A stretch of 63,428 bases of DNA from Scybalousia_A sp964639765 (lineage in GTDB: Bacteria > Bacteroidota > Bacteroidia > Bacteroidales > P3). The notes beneath the pieces are model-generated. The model saw only the letters and a program-made list of their open reading frames with translations, searched no databases and was not told the origin of the DNA. The position numbers and the translations under genes were made by a program. Where the stretch lies: positions 1-63,428 of the forward strand of contig CAZXEN010000009.1 in assembly GCA_964639765.1 (NCBI GenBank), written 5' to 3'. Position 1 is the first letter of the stretch; each line of letters opens with the position of its first letter. Below, piece by piece: positions 53,274 to 63,372 of the stretch.

Positions 53274-55484
53274 ATGAAAAAGGGTATATTTTTTTCCATA
53301 TTGTTTGTTGTCTTTGTCTCTTTTCAAGGTTATTCCCAGACCCTTTCGTCTGCACAAAAGAAAGAATTGATAAAACAATACGATAAACATCTGAAAGAAC
53401 TTTCAGACATTTCCTCGGATAAGGTGGATATGCTGCCTATTTATGAATACAGGGTTAATAAAGCCAACGACTTTATTAAAGAAAAGGAGATTTACAACAC
53501 CGATAACGAAGTTTATGCAAAATATATTGAACTGAAAACATTGCTAAAACATAATCAGGATCTGCTGGCTTTTCTTACTCCGCGAGCTTCCGAACTTTAT
53601 TATGTAAAAGCTTTGAGCCTTATATCACAAAACAAAAAAAATGACGGTTACAGGCTTTTGCAAAAATCCATAAGCCTTAATCCTAAAAACGTAATGGCCC
53701 ACTATGAGCTGGCTAAGCTCTCTTCCGACTCTGCACAGATTGTGAAAACAACTCAAATCCTCAACGATATTCTTTCAAAGATGAATCCTACTCCAGAGGA
53801 GAAGAAACTTTGTGCCAATATGTTGGTATATACATACGACAAGAACCTTTTGCAGTCTATGGCCTTGATAAAAGAAAAGAAATATGCCTACGCATACGAT
53901 ATTCTTACACAATTGGACGACTTCTGCAAAAAAGACAATATGAATATTTGTCAGTCTGCTCTTGTAAAAAAGAATATAGAGACTTGCCAACAAGGAATTT
54001 ACAACGATCATCTTACCATTACTAAAAAAGCAATAAAGTTGGGAGAGATGAAAATAGCAAGCGATTTTGCAGAAAATACCTATGACTATCTACAACGCAA
54101 CAGAGAAAGCATAAACGACACATCTTCTTTTGATGAAATAGTGGATAAGGTGGTAGATTACTACATTGCCACAGCCAAGACTTTACAAGGTGCAAAAAAC
54201 ACTGAACTCAGAGGGGATATGCTTGCAAAAGCAAAAAGTCTTTCTGAAATGATCGGCGGCAAATTTGAGGAAAACACTCTCAAACAGATAGCACAAATAC
54301 AAGGAACCCTTATACCAAGTGATACAAAGCTGGATTCTATAGAACACAATGCAAAGCCTGAGGGATATTCCTTGGATTATGCAGAATATATAAAAGACAC
54401 CGTTTCAAATCCGGAAGAAGAGGTGGATAGAATAGAAAAAGATTATATTTCTTCTTCAGAAAACAAGAATCCCAAGGAGAGTTTTGCTGTCCAAAGTACA
54501 AAGGTCAAGACCATAGACAAAGCCATAGATGACAAGTTTTTTGAAACCCGTACATTTATGCAGGTAAATAACTATGAGAAAGCTCTTGAGGTATTGGAGA
54601 AAGCAAACCGCTTGGCAAAGATAGAGGGAGACAAGAAAGCCGTTGAACAAATGTACATAAGGGCTATAAGAGAAATAACAGCAAAACGTATGTCTTCTGC
54701 CGAATATGCTATATTTGAAGGCAATATCCCAAAAGCTGATTCACTTGTTTCTTTAACCAACGACCTTATTGCAGAATACAAGATGGAAGAAGACACTGCC
54801 ATTCAACGCATAATGAACTCCTACCTACGTGCAATAGACAACAAAGTCTGTTCAAAGAAACAAGATGAGATAAATGTCTTGGTTTATGATATCTTGGAGT
54901 GCATCCGCAAAAACGATTTTTACACTGCCGAGGTATATATCAACAAAGCCATGGAGATAAAAGGCAACAGTGAATGCAGATTGGACAAACAGAGAGTAAG
55001 AAGTCTGAAACGCCAGATAGAAGAACCTCTGCAATACGTGGCAATGAAAGAAAACTGCGAACAAATCCTAATGGATAAAGACACTGTAAAATACTTTCTT
55101 GAGTATTCTAAAATGGAACATTTCTACAACACACACAAGCTAAATGAAATGAGTGTTCAACACTTAGGCCTGAGATATGTGTTAAAGGAAATGAATGATG
55201 ACAATCTGGCTATCAAGACTGCTGAAAATCTTATCAAATACCAACAATACGAAGGAGCAATAGAAGCGATTGCATCGCTGAAATTGATGGGATATAAATC
55301 AAAACACACCAAGAAAATCCAGAGACGTATCGGACAGTTGATGTCTATGCAAGAAGCAAAACGCCAAGAAAAGATAGCCCAGAGCTATCGTATGGAAGAC
55401 AAATACAACAATGACAAGTGGTTTAAGTACTTCCTGAAAGCCTATAAAAAGAATTTTATTAAGTATCAGAGAATGAAATTCTAA
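53274..55484 (+). CDS. Exported, mostly helical protein with TPR-like repeats, function unknown
   Basis: I do not recognise a family. The 736-residue protein has a signal peptide (FFSILFVVFVSFQGYSQ) and is almost entirely helical, with TPR-like units such as LLQKSISLNPKNVMAHYELA and ALEVLEKANRLAKIEGDKKA. It is Lys/Glu-rich and ends in a basic, aromatic tail (YKKNFIKYQRMKF). No membrane segment follows the signal, so it should be periplasmic or exported. It has its own promoter and stands between the sugar-nucleotide genes and pgk. Confidence 0.75.
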   Translation: MKKGIFFSILFVVFVSFQGYSQTLSSAQKKELIKQYDKHLKELSDISSDKVDMLPIYEYRVNKANDFIKEKEIYNTDNEVYAKYIELKTLLKHNQDLLAFLTPRASELYYVKALSLISQNKKNDGYRLLQKSISLNPKNVMAHYELAKLSSDSAQIVKTTQILNDILSKMNPTPEEKKLCANMLVYTYDKNLLQSMALIKEKKYAYAYDILTQLDDFCKKDNMNICQSALVKKNIETCQQGIYNDHLTITKKAIKLGEMKIASDFAENTYDYLQRNRESINDTSSFDEIVDKVVDYYIATAKTLQGAKNTELRGDMLAKAKSLSEMIGGKFEENTLKQIAQIQGTLIPSDTKLDSIEHNAKPEGYSLDYAEYIKDTVSNPEEEVDRIEKDYISSSENKNPKESFAVQSTKVKTIDKAIDDKFFETRTFMQVNNYEKALEVLEKANRLAKIEGDKKAVEQMYIRAIREITAKRMSSAEYAIFEGNIPKADSLVSLTNDLIAEYKMEEDTAIQRIMNSYLRAIDNKVCSKKQDEINVLVYDILECIRKNDFYTAEVYINKAMEIKGNSECRLDKQRVRSLKRQIEEPLQYVAMKENCEQILMDKDTVKYFLEYSKMEHFYNTHKLNEMSVQHLGLRYVLKEMNDDNLAIKTAENLIKYQQYEGAIEAIASLKLMGYKSKHTKKIQRRIGQLMSMQEAKRQEKIAQSYRMEDKYNNDKWFKYFLKAYKKNFIKYQRMKF

Positions 55485-55501
55485 AAATTTTGTCAATTAT
55501 T

Positions 55502-55531
55502 TTTGTCTTTAAAATAGTTTTTATATCTTTG
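55502..55531 (+). promoter_or_regulatory. Promoter of pgk
   Basis: TTTG at 55502-55505, an 18-bp gap, and TATCTTTG at 55524-55531 match both elements, 39 bp before the ATG. Confidence 0.65.
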
Positions 55532-55570
55532 CAAAATCCAATATAAAAATATAAAGTAAAAACAATCGAT

Positions 55571-56764
55571 ATGAAAACAATTAAAGATACAAATTTTAAA
55601 GGCAAAAGAGTACTTGTAAGAGTTGATTTCAACGTTCCTTTTGACAAACAAGGTAACATAAGTGATGATACAAGAATAATGGAAGCTATGCCTACCATCA
55701 ACAAGTTGATGGGTGATGGAGCAAGAGTTTTTCTTATGGCACATCTTGGAAGACCAAAGAAAGGCGGTTTTGAACCGGAATTTACTCTTAAACCTGTGGC
55801 AGAATACTTGTCAAAAATCATAAAACAAGAAGTTGTATTCACACAAAGCCTATTGGGAGAAGAAGTAACAAAACTTGCTAACTCTCTACAAGATGGTCAG
55901 GTCATGCTATTGGAGAATATCCGTTTCTATCCTGAAGAGACTAAAGGCAATGAAGACTTTGCTAAACAACTTTCTCTGCTTGGTGACGCATACGTTAATG
56001 ATGCATTCGGAGCTGCTCACAGAGAACACGCTTCTACTGCAACTTTGGCCAAGTTCTTCCCTAACGACAAATACTTTGGCCTTCTAATGGAGAACGAAGT
56101 AAAGAACTTGAACAAATTGATGAACAACTATGAGAAACCTTTCACCGCCGTTATCGGGGGAAGCAAGATTAGTTCAAAGATTGGTATTTTGGAGTCTCTG
56201 ATAGACATCGCCGACAACCTTGTTATTGGAGGTGGTATGCGTTATACTTTCTATAAAGCCTTAGGACACAATGTTGGCAACTCTCTTTGCGAAGATGACA
56301 AGATTGATACTGCAAAAGCTTTGATGAAAAAAGCAGAAGAAAAAGGAGTAAAACTTTATCTTCCTGAAGACAGTATCGTTGCCGATGACTTCTTGGAAAG
56401 TGCAAATACAAAATATGTCCCTACTATGGACATACCAGATGGCTGGGAAGGAATGGATATAGGAGAAAAATCCATAAAGAACTATTGTGATGTTGTCCTT
56501 TCTTCTAAAACTATATTATGGAATGGCCCTATGGGAGTATTTGAAATGAAAAAATTTGCCGATGGAACTTTCGCTATTGCCAAGGCTGTTGCTGATGCTA
56601 CACAAAAAGGTGCTTTCTCTGCCATTGGAGGAGGTGATTCGGTCAGTGCAATAAAAGAAAGCGGATACGCAGACAAAGTTTCCTATATTTCTACAGGTGG
56701 TGGTGCAATGTTGGAATTCTTGGAAGGCAAAGTTCTTCCTGGAATAAAAGCCATAGAAGAATAG
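55571..56764 (+). CDS. pgk: Phosphoglycerate kinase
   Basis: This glycolytic enzyme transfers phosphate between 1,3-bisphosphoglycerate and ADP. The 397-residue protein shows RVLVRVDFNVPFD, HLGRPK, the hinge FGAAHREHAST, GGSKISSKIG, and the nucleotide loop AIGGGDSVSAI. It is monocistronic, with a consensus-like promoter and a strong terminator. Confidence 0.98.
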   Translation: MKTIKDTNFKGKRVLVRVDFNVPFDKQGNISDDTRIMEAMPTINKLMGDGARVFLMAHLGRPKKGGFEPEFTLKPVAEYLSKIIKQEVVFTQSLLGEEVTKLANSLQDGQVMLLENIRFYPEETKGNEDFAKQLSLLGDAYVNDAFGAAHREHASTATLAKFFPNDKYFGLLMENEVKNLNKLMNNYEKPFTAVIGGSKISSKIGILESLIDIADNLVIGGGMRYTFYKALGHNVGNSLCEDDKIDTAKALMKKAEEKGVKLYLPEDSIVADDFLESANTKYVPTMDIPDGWEGMDIGEKSIKNYCDVVLSSKTILWNGPMGVFEMKKFADGTFAIAKAVADATQKGAFSAIGGGDSVSAIKESGYADKVSYISTGGGAMLEFLEGKVLPGIKAIEE

Positions 56765-56778
56765 AAACATATATAAAG

Positions 56779-56811
56779 AAAAAAAGACGAAACCAAAGTT
56801 TCGTCTTTTTT
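56779..56811. terminator. Bidirectional rho-independent terminator between pgk and nrdJ
   Basis: AAAAAGACGAAAC at 56781-56793 is the exact complement of 56798-56810, with a four-base loop, an A-rich start and a T-rich end. It can serve both convergent genes. Confidence 0.88.
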
Positions 56812-56839
56812 CTGTTTTGTCAGCGGTTTCCCAAAGATT

Positions 56840-59389
56840 TTATCCGCATTTGCTCCAACCACAATCAGGGCATTGTTTGCATCCGCTTGTGAATATCAAA
56901 TCGCCTCCGCAATTCGGACATTTCTCGCCCTCTACCTTGGTGCCGTCTTTTATGTATTTCTTCAACGCCCTCTCTATTCCGTTTTTCCAAGTGTTGATTG
57001 TATCAGAGTCAAGAGTCAGTTTTGAAATCAATGATATTACATTCACTATTGGCATTCCTTGACGCAAAACTCCGGATATCAGCTTGGCATAGTTCCAAAA
57101 TTCTTTATTAAACAACCTTGACAATCCCTCTATTGTTACTTTATAACCATCTTGGTCAAGGAACTGGAAGTCATATCTTGCAGGTTTATTGCCTTCTTTT
57201 ACTCTTATTATCCAACCTTTATTAACATTGCTTGGCACAAGAAAAGCTTCTGCCTTACCACTAAATATCTCATAAGGTCTGTTCTCATACAATCCAACAA
57301 CAGCAATCCATTTCTCTTTTTCATTCTGGAAACGTATAATATCTGCTTCCAATTTCTTAGGTCGTTTTGGAGCTTTGGTTTCTGCAAATGTATTCTGTTC
57401 CGTCTTAGCATTGGAAACAAGCACACCGTTTCTTGAACCATCTCTATAGATAGTCATTCCTTTACAACCGCTTTCCCATGCGGTCATATATATCTGTGAT
57501 ACTATTTCCTCTGTAGTCTCTTTTGGAATATTCACTGTTACAGAAATAGAATGATCTACCCATTTCTGTATAGCTCCCTGCATCTTTACTTTATTCACCC
57601 AATTGATATGGTTAGCAGTAGCTTTGTTATAAGGACTCTGGCTTATAAGGTCTTCTATTTGTTTATCAGTATAGGTGTAAACCAATTCTTTTTCATCTAT
57701 GCCCTGCAGTTTAGCCCATTCAACAAACTTAGGATGTAAAACATTGTACTCTTCCCAAGCCTGACCTTTGTCATCAGTAAAACTTACATTGGCATTCTTG
57801 TCATTCGGATTGACTTTTCTTCTTCTTTTGTAAGCCACCATAAACACAGGTTCTATTCCGGAAGAAGTCTGAGTACAAATACTAACACTGCCGGTTGGTG
57901 CTATAGTAAGAAGTGCAATATTTCTTCTGCCATGTTTTGTCATTTGAGAATACAGTTCCTTGTCTTCTTGCTTTATTCTAAGAATCATAGGATTTTTTGA
58001 CTCTCTTTTAGCATCATATATAGGAAAAGAGCCCCTCTCTTTTGCCATTATTACAGATGAACGATAGGCATTCAAAGCTAATTGTTTATGTACTTCAACA
58101 GCAAAATCTGTAGCCTCGTCCGTTCCATATATCAGATTCATTGCTGCAAGCATATCTCCTTCAGCAGTAACACCAAAACCAGTCCTTCTTCCTTCCAGAC
58201 ATTTTAGCTTTATGTTAAGCCAAAGATTTTTTTCAACCCGCTTTATTTCTTCGCTTTCCGGATCTGTTTCTATTTTATTAAGAATAAGTTCTATTTTTTC
58301 TAACTCCAAATCTATCAAATCATCCATAAGACGTTGTCCCATCTGAACATGAGAAGAGTATTTTTCAAAATCGAACTTTGCCTGCTTTGTAAAAGGATTA
58401 TCTACATAACTGTATAGGTTTATCGCCAGCAATCTGCATGAATCGTACGCGCACAATGGTATCTCACCGCAAGGATTTGTAGAAATCGTCTCAAAACCAA
58501 AATCTTTGTAGCAATCAGGAATACTCTCTCTTTGAATAGTATCCCAAAACAAAACTCCAGGTTCTGCACTTTTCCAAGCATTATGTATTATCTTGTTCCA
58601 GAGAGTTTTTGCATTTACTTTTTTTGTGATTTTGGGATGTTTACTATTTATTGGAAACTGTTGAGTATATTCCTTGTCTTCCTTGACACACTTCATAAAA
58701 TCATCATCAATCCTTACCGAAACATTTGCACCTGTTATCTTGTCGGTATCCATCTTTGCATCAATAAAATCTTCCACATCAGGATGCTTTACTCCTATAC
58801 TAAGCATCAAAGCACCTCTTCTGCCTCCCTGTGCGACTTCATTTGTTGTATTGGAATATCTCTCCATAAAAGGAATAATGCCTGTGGAAGTAAGAGCTGA
58901 GTTTTTCACTTGAGAATTTTTTGGTCTTATACAAGAAAGGTCATGTCCTACTCCTCCACGTCTTTTCATCAGCTGGACTTGTTCTTCGTCTGTCTTTATT
59001 ATCGCTCCATATGAATCACTTTCCCCTTCGTTGCCGATAACAAAACAATTACTCAGGGATACTATCTGAAAGTCATTGCCTATACCAAACATAGGACTGC
59101 CTTGAGGAATTATGTATTTAAAATCTTTAAGTAAATTATAGATTTCCTCCTCCTTCAATGGATTTTTATATTTCTTTTCTATTCGTGCGAACTCTTTTGC
59201 TAAACGATGGTGCATATCATCTGGAGAAAGTTCATATATTTTTTCCCCATCCCTTAAAGCATACTTGTTAATCCAAACATCTGTTGCGAGAGTGTCTCCT
59301 TTGAAATATTCCAAAGTAGTTTTTTTTATCTCCTCTATTGCGTATCCTTTATTAACTGCATCATTGTTTGCAAATAAATCTCCATTCAT
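56840..59389 (-). CDS. nrdJ: Adenosylcobalamin-dependent ribonucleoside-diphosphate reductase (class II)
   Basis: The enzyme makes deoxyribonucleotides, using coenzyme B12 to generate the thiyl radical. The 849-residue product has RRGGVGHDLSCIRP, the active-site block STNPCGEIPLCAYDSCRLLA, and IAPTGSVSICTQTSSGIEP; it ends in a Cys-rich zinc-ribbon tail (CPNCGGDLIFTSGCKQCPDC). I start at ATG 59389 (MNGDLFANND), which has AAGGAGGA eight bases upstream. A -7 box at 59423-59430 excludes the upstream TTG frame. No small radical-generating subunit gene is next to it, as expected for class II. Confidence 0.95.
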   Translation of the reverse strand: MNGDLFANNDAVNKGYAIEEIKKTTLEYFKGDTLATDVWINKYALRDGEKIYELSPDDMHHRLAKEFARIEKKYKNPLKEEEIYNLLKDFKYIIPQGSPMFGIGNDFQIVSLSNCFVIGNEGESDSYGAIIKTDEEQVQLMKRRGGVGHDLSCIRPKNSQVKNSALTSTGIIPFMERYSNTTNEVAQGGRRGALMLSIGVKHPDVEDFIDAKMDTDKITGANVSVRIDDDFMKCVKEDKEYTQQFPINSKHPKITKKVNAKTLWNKIIHNAWKSAEPGVLFWDTIQRESIPDCYKDFGFETISTNPCGEIPLCAYDSCRLLAINLYSYVDNPFTKQAKFDFEKYSSHVQMGQRLMDDLIDLELEKIELILNKIETDPESEEIKRVEKNLWLNIKLKCLEGRRTGFGVTAEGDMLAAMNLIYGTDEATDFAVEVHKQLALNAYRSSVIMAKERGSFPIYDAKRESKNPMILRIKQEDKELYSQMTKHGRRNIALLTIAPTGSVSICTQTSSGIEPVFMVAYKRRRKVNPNDKNANVSFTDDKGQAWEEYNVLHPKFVEWAKLQGIDEKELVYTYTDKQIEDLISQSPYNKATANHINWVNKVKMQGAIQKWVDHSISVTVNIPKETTEEIVSQIYMTAWESGCKGMTIYRDGSRNGVLVSNAKTEQNTFAETKAPKRPKKLEADIIRFQNEKEKWIAVVGLYENRPYEIFSGKAEAFLVPSNVNKGWIIRVKEGNKPARYDFQFLDQDGYKVTIEGLSRLFNKEFWNYAKLISGVLRQGMPIVNVISLISKLTLDSDTINTWKNGIERALKKYIKDGTKVEGEKCPNCGGDLIFTSGCKQCPDCGWSKCG

Positions 59390-59422
59390 TGTATTTTCCT
59401 CCTTTTTCAGTGAAATCAGGAG

Positions 59423-59430
59423 CAAAAGTA
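59423..59430 (-). promoter_or_regulatory. -7 box TACTTTTG of nrdJ
   Basis: CAAAAGTA on the plus strand is TACTTTTG on the minus strand, 34 bp before ATG 59389; with the strong ribosome binding site (AAAGGAGGA) it fixes the start. Confidence 0.62.
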
Positions 59431-59514
59431 CAATAAAAATTTTGTAATAAGTACCCTGAAAGTCCGTTTTTATCAAACTTTTATTTTACAGAACACACAA
59501 ATACTTTGATATTA

Positions 59515-60861
59515 CTATTTTCTAAACCATTTAAAGATTTCTTTCCATGTAATATTTTTTCCGTACATCAGTATTCCTGTTCTGTAAATCTTGCCTGCGA
59601 ACCAGACTGCAGCGACTATAAAGATAATCATCAAAGCTACCGATACCAAAAGCTGCCAAACAGGAACACCAAATGGAATCCTCACCAACATAATCACCGG
59701 AGAGGTGAAAGGAATCATACTTAACCAAACCGCAACACTGCCTGTAGGATTATTCAGCACCATTGGCACACATATAATAGCAAATATCATTGGCACCGTT
59801 ACTGGAAGAGTGAATTGGGAATTATCTGTATCGTTATCCAACAAAGCACCCACTGCACCAAACAAAGATGCATAGAACAAATAACCCAAAATAAAGTATA
59901 TGATAAATACACCTACAACAAGAGGGAAATTTATTGCCTGTATATTCTGAATAGCCTCTTTTGCAAAAGAAGAGTCTGCATTGTTCAAATCCAAAGTATC
60001 TACACTAACAACTCGCTGTGCTACCTGTATTTCTTTTTGCTCCTGTGGAGCAAACAAATCTGGTTGTGCCAAAGAAACTCCCCCTATAAGCAGCAACGTA
60101 AGAACTATCCACAATATTATCTGGGTCAATCCCAAAAGAGCCACTGCAATAATCTTTCCAAACAAAAGATAGACGCTCTTTACACTGGAAGCCAAAACTT
60201 CTACAATTCTGCTTGTCTTCTCTTCTCCTATACTTCTCATGACTTGTCCCCCAAACAAGAAGATAAAGAAATATATGATAAAGGCAAAGACTGCTCCAAG
60301 CACCGTTTTGATTTCCGACATAGAATTTTCACCTGTTCGTATATCTTTAGCATAAAAATCTATCTTAGGGTCGTTTATCTTGTTTATATCTTCTTCTGCC
60401 ATATCATAATTAACCCTAAGCACCGAATTTTTAAAGATTTGCTTCGTCTGTTCTTTTAAATCACTGCTGGCATCTATACTCGGTTCGTTATCCGCATAGA
60501 ACAAGAAACTTTTTATAGGAGGGTTGTCATTGGTATTAACTATCTCCAACACACCGTCACACAAACCACTTTCCAAAAGTTCCTGTGCTTCCTTTATGTT
60601 GTCTGAATATTCAAACAAAAGATTTTCATTGTTCTTGAACTTTCCCTTGAAAAATGAAACAGTGTCTTCATTGATAAGTGTTTTTTCTATTTCATCTACC
60701 ACTATTATATGATAACGTTCTCTTGCAGAGTTTTGCAACAAGACAGGCAAGACGACAAGCAAAGTCATCAAAACAGGACCTAACAGAGTCATCACAAAAA
60801 ATGATTTCTTTTTGACCTTCGATAGGTATTCTCTCTTTATTATTATCCAAAGTTTATTCAT
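59515..60861 (-). CDS. ABC-2 type transporter permease (NatB-like)
   Basis: The 448-residue protein begins with a basic segment (REYLSKVKKKSF) and one helix (FVMTLLGPVLMTLLVVLPVLL). A long extracytoplasmic domain (about 45-180) follows, then five C-terminal helices with EEKTSRIVEVLASSVKSVYL, the hallmark of the family. It pairs with the ATPase gene 21 bp upstream. Export of sodium, drugs or peptides is known for relatives; the substrate here is unknown. Confidence 0.9.
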   Translation of the reverse strand: MNKLWIIIKREYLSKVKKKSFFVMTLLGPVLMTLLVVLPVLLQNSARERYHIIVVDEIEKTLINEDTVSFFKGKFKNNENLLFEYSDNIKEAQELLESGLCDGVLEIVNTNDNPPIKSFLFYADNEPSIDASSDLKEQTKQIFKNSVLRVNYDMAEEDINKINDPKIDFYAKDIRTGENSMSEIKTVLGAVFAFIIYFFIFLFGGQVMRSIGEEKTSRIVEVLASSVKSVYLLFGKIIAVALLGLTQIILWIVLTLLLIGGVSLAQPDLFAPQEQKEIQVAQRVVSVDTLDLNNADSSFAKEAIQNIQAINFPLVVGVFIIYFILGYLFYASLFGAVGALLDNDTDNSQFTLPVTVPMIFAIICVPMVLNNPTGSVAVWLSMIPFTSPVIMLVRIPFGVPVWQLLVSVALMIIFIVAAVWFAGKIYRTGILMYGKNITWKEIFKWFRK

Positions 60862-60882
60862 TTCCCTTGCGTTTTTTTTCTT

Positions 60883-61818
60883 TTATTTCAGCATTTCTTG
60901 TTTTTGCCTTTCCTGACTGACTGTGTTTATAAATATCTCGTTCATGGAAGGCAACAACTCTCTATAAGAAAGAATATCCATTTCTCTCAACAAAGCCGAA
61001 AGGACATTTGCATTCTCTCCTTTTGGAATCCTCAACACAGAAGTACATAGCGAATGGTCATTCTCCTGCTTGGAAATCACTTCCACTCCTTTTGGCAATA
61101 GTCTTTCTATTTCCTTAGAAGAAGTAACAAGTTCATACTCTCCTTTCTTGAAACTCTGTTTTATATCTTGCACCTTGCCCTGCAAAATATTTTTTGCAGA
61201 GTTTATCAGCACAATGCTATCACAAATCTCTTCCACCGATTCCATATTATGAGTTGAAAAAATAATGGTAGCACCTTGCTTTCTTAGATTCAATATCTCA
61301 CTTTTCAGTAAGTTGGCGTTCAATGGGTCGAAGCCAGAGAAAGGTTCATCAAAAATCAACAAACGCGGATTATGTATTATGGTTGTTATGAACTGAACTT
61401 TTTGTTGCATACCCTTGCTAAGTTCTTCTACTTTCTTATTCCACCAATCCTTTATGCCAAACTTTTCAAACCAATAATCCATTCTTTGCTTTGCCTGTAT
61501 GCCCTTAAGTCCTTTAAGCTCTGCCAAATACAAAACGACTTCACTCACTTTCATTTTCTTATAAAGGCCTCTTTCTTCTGGAAGATAGCCTACAAAAGAA
61601 ATATGCTTTTCTCTTAATTTTTCTCCCTCAAAAAATATCTCTCCACTATCGGGCATTGTTATCTGGTTGATCATACGGATAAGTGTTGTCTTACCTGCCC
61701 CATTGGGTCCAAGCAAACCAAAGACCTCTCCTTTAGGTACAGAAAAACTAACATCATCAATAGCTTTTTTCTTTGCGTATGATTTACTTACATTTTTTAT
61801 ATCCAAAATATTTTCCAT
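60883..61818 (-). CDS. ABC transporter ATP-binding protein (NatA-like)
   Basis: The 311-residue ATPase has Walker A LLGPNGAGKTTLIRM, the signature LSKGMQQKVQF (LSKGM for LSGGQ), Walker B LLIFDEPFSGFDP and the switch His in IFSTHNM. The C-terminal 80 residues (SYRELLPSMNEIFINTV) are the usual extension of this exporter subfamily. It precedes its permease in one operon and has a candidate -7 box at 61838-61845. Confidence 0.94.
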   Translation of the reverse strand: MENILDIKNVSKSYAKKKAIDDVSFSVPKGEVFGLLGPNGAGKTTLIRMINQITMPDSGEIFFEGEKLREKHISFVGYLPEERGLYKKMKVSEVVLYLAELKGLKGIQAKQRMDYWFEKFGIKDWWNKKVEELSKGMQQKVQFITTIIHNPRLLIFDEPFSGFDPLNANLLKSEILNLRKQGATIIFSTHNMESVEEICDSIVLINSAKNILQGKVQDIKQSFKKGEYELVTSSKEIERLLPKGVEVISKQENDHSLCTSVLRIPKGENANVLSALLREMDILSYRELLPSMNEIFINTVSQERQKQEMLK

Positions 61819-61837
61819 TCTATTCTTTTTATTCTAT

Positions 61838-61845
61838 CAAATCTA
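61838..61845 (-). promoter_or_regulatory. Candidate -7 box (TAGATTTG) of the ABC exporter operon
   Basis: CAAATCTA on the plus strand is TAGATTTG on the minus strand, 20 bp before the ATG; no -33 element is evident. Confidence 0.45.
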
Positions 61846-61947
61846 TAACGAAAACTACCTTGGTTTATTTTAATTACCAACCTTATTATACAAACAGAAA
61901 ATCTTGATTTTTCTTTCCTTTTATAGCTTGGTTTGGATTTATTTTTG

Positions 61948-61955
61948 TATCTTTG
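61948..61955 (+). promoter_or_regulatory. -7 box TATCTTTG of the aldo/keto reductase gene
   Basis: TATCTTTG fits TAnnTTTG, 37 bp before ATG 61993, with a CTTG 17 bp upstream as a weak -33 element. It excludes the longer in-frame start at 61933. Confidence 0.6.
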
Positions 61956-61992
61956 CAAGACTTCTTCTTATAAGAAAAATACAAAACATTAT

Positions 61993-63372
61993 ATGGAAAA
62001 CAACAATAATATAAACAGAAGGGACTTTATTAAACGCTTAGGAATGGGAGGTGTTGCTTTGATGAGTGTTTCTATGCTTAAACCTATAGAGACATTTGCC
62101 AAAACATCTTTACATAACGACATAAAACCCTTGGCCAATAAACAAATGACTTATCGTATAAACCGCAATACCAACGATAAAGTTTCTTTGTTGGGCTTTG
62201 GAATGATGAGACTACCTTCAGAAAACAAGGTGATAAAACAAGAAGAAGTAAACAACATGGTGGATATTGCCATTGCCAACGGAGTAAACTATTTCGACAC
62301 TGCTCCTGTCTATCATGGAGGCAAAAGTGAACAAGCAACCGGTATAGCTCTCGGCAGACATAACAGAAAAGACTTCTATGTAGCTACAAAACTTTCCAAC
62401 TTCTCTCCTGACAGCAAAACCACTGCAGGAGCAAAGAAGATGTATTATAATTCTTTCAAGAATTTACAAGTGGATGTTATTGATTATTATCTTTTGCATT
62501 CAATAGGAGGTGGTGGAGAAAACGAAATTAAAGAACGTTTTCTTGATAATGGTATTTTAGATTTTCTTGTTGAAGAACGTAAAAAAGGGAAAATACGTAA
62601 TCTTGGTTTTTCCTATCATGGAGATGTAAAGATTTTTGACTATATGCTTTCCATTCACAACAAATATCATTGGGATTTTGTGCAGATACAGATGAATTAT
62701 GTGGATTGGAGACATGCTTCCATCACAAAAAACCAATGGGGAGAACAACCAGATGCCGACGCTGAATATCTTTACAACAAACTTACAGCGTTGAATATAC
62801 CTGTTGTGATTATGGAACCTTTACGTGGAGGTCGTTTAGCCAATCTGCCTGAAGACATTGCAAAAAATCTCAAAGCTGTAAGACCACAAAGTTCTTTGGC
62901 TTCTTGGGCTTTACGCTGGTGTGGAAGTTATCCTAATGTGCTTACTACTCTTAGTGGTATGACATTTCTTAGAGATTTGGAGGATAATATAAAGACTTAT
63001 TCTCCTTTAGAAACTTGCACAAGCAAAGAAAACACTCTTCTCGAAAGAATTGCAGATAAGATAGAAGGGTATCCTGTTATACCTTGCACACAATGTAATT
63101 ATTGCATGCCTTGTCCTTTCGGAGTAAATATTCCTAACAATTTTGCTTACTATAACGAAAAGATAGACAAAAGGGTAATACCTCTACCAGATAAATCTGC
63201 AAGTGACTACAACAGCAGAGTCTCTGAGTTTCAGAATGGTTTCTATAAAGCTCTAAAAACAGAAGAAACTGCTATGAAATGTAGGGATTGTGGTATCTGT
63301 CTTGCCAAATGCCCACAAAAAATAAGAATACCTAACCAGCTAAGCAGAATTAAAGAAATACTCAACAGTTAA
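61993..63372 (+). CDS. Tat-exported aldo/keto reductase with 4Fe-4S ferredoxin-type clusters
   Basis: The 459-residue protein begins with a twin-arginine signal (NRRDFIKRLGMGGVALMSVS). An aldo/keto reductase barrel follows, with FGMMRLPSENK, ANGVNYFDTAPVYHGGKSE, VATKLSNFS, and DYYLLHSIGG. Two cysteine clusters close it: CTQCNYCMPCPFGVNIP and CRDCGICLAKCPQKIRIP. Tat export fits a protein that folds with its cofactors in the cytoplasm and works in the periplasm. The physiological substrate is unknown. It has its own promoter and diverges from the ABC operon. Confidence 0.92.
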   Translation: MENNNNINRRDFIKRLGMGGVALMSVSMLKPIETFAKTSLHNDIKPLANKQMTYRINRNTNDKVSLLGFGMMRLPSENKVIKQEEVNNMVDIAIANGVNYFDTAPVYHGGKSEQATGIALGRHNRKDFYVATKLSNFSPDSKTTAGAKKMYYNSFKNLQVDVIDYYLLHSIGGGGENEIKERFLDNGILDFLVEERKKGKIRNLGFSYHGDVKIFDYMLSIHNKYHWDFVQIQMNYVDWRHASITKNQWGEQPDADAEYLYNKLTALNIPVVIMEPLRGGRLANLPEDIAKNLKAVRPQSSLASWALRWCGSYPNVLTTLSGMTFLRDLEDNIKTYSPLETCTSKENTLLERIADKIEGYPVIPCTQCNYCMPCPFGVNIPNNFAYYNEKIDKRVIPLPDKSASDYNSRVSEFQNGFYKALKTEETAMKCRDCGICLAKCPQKIRIPNQLSRIKEILNS

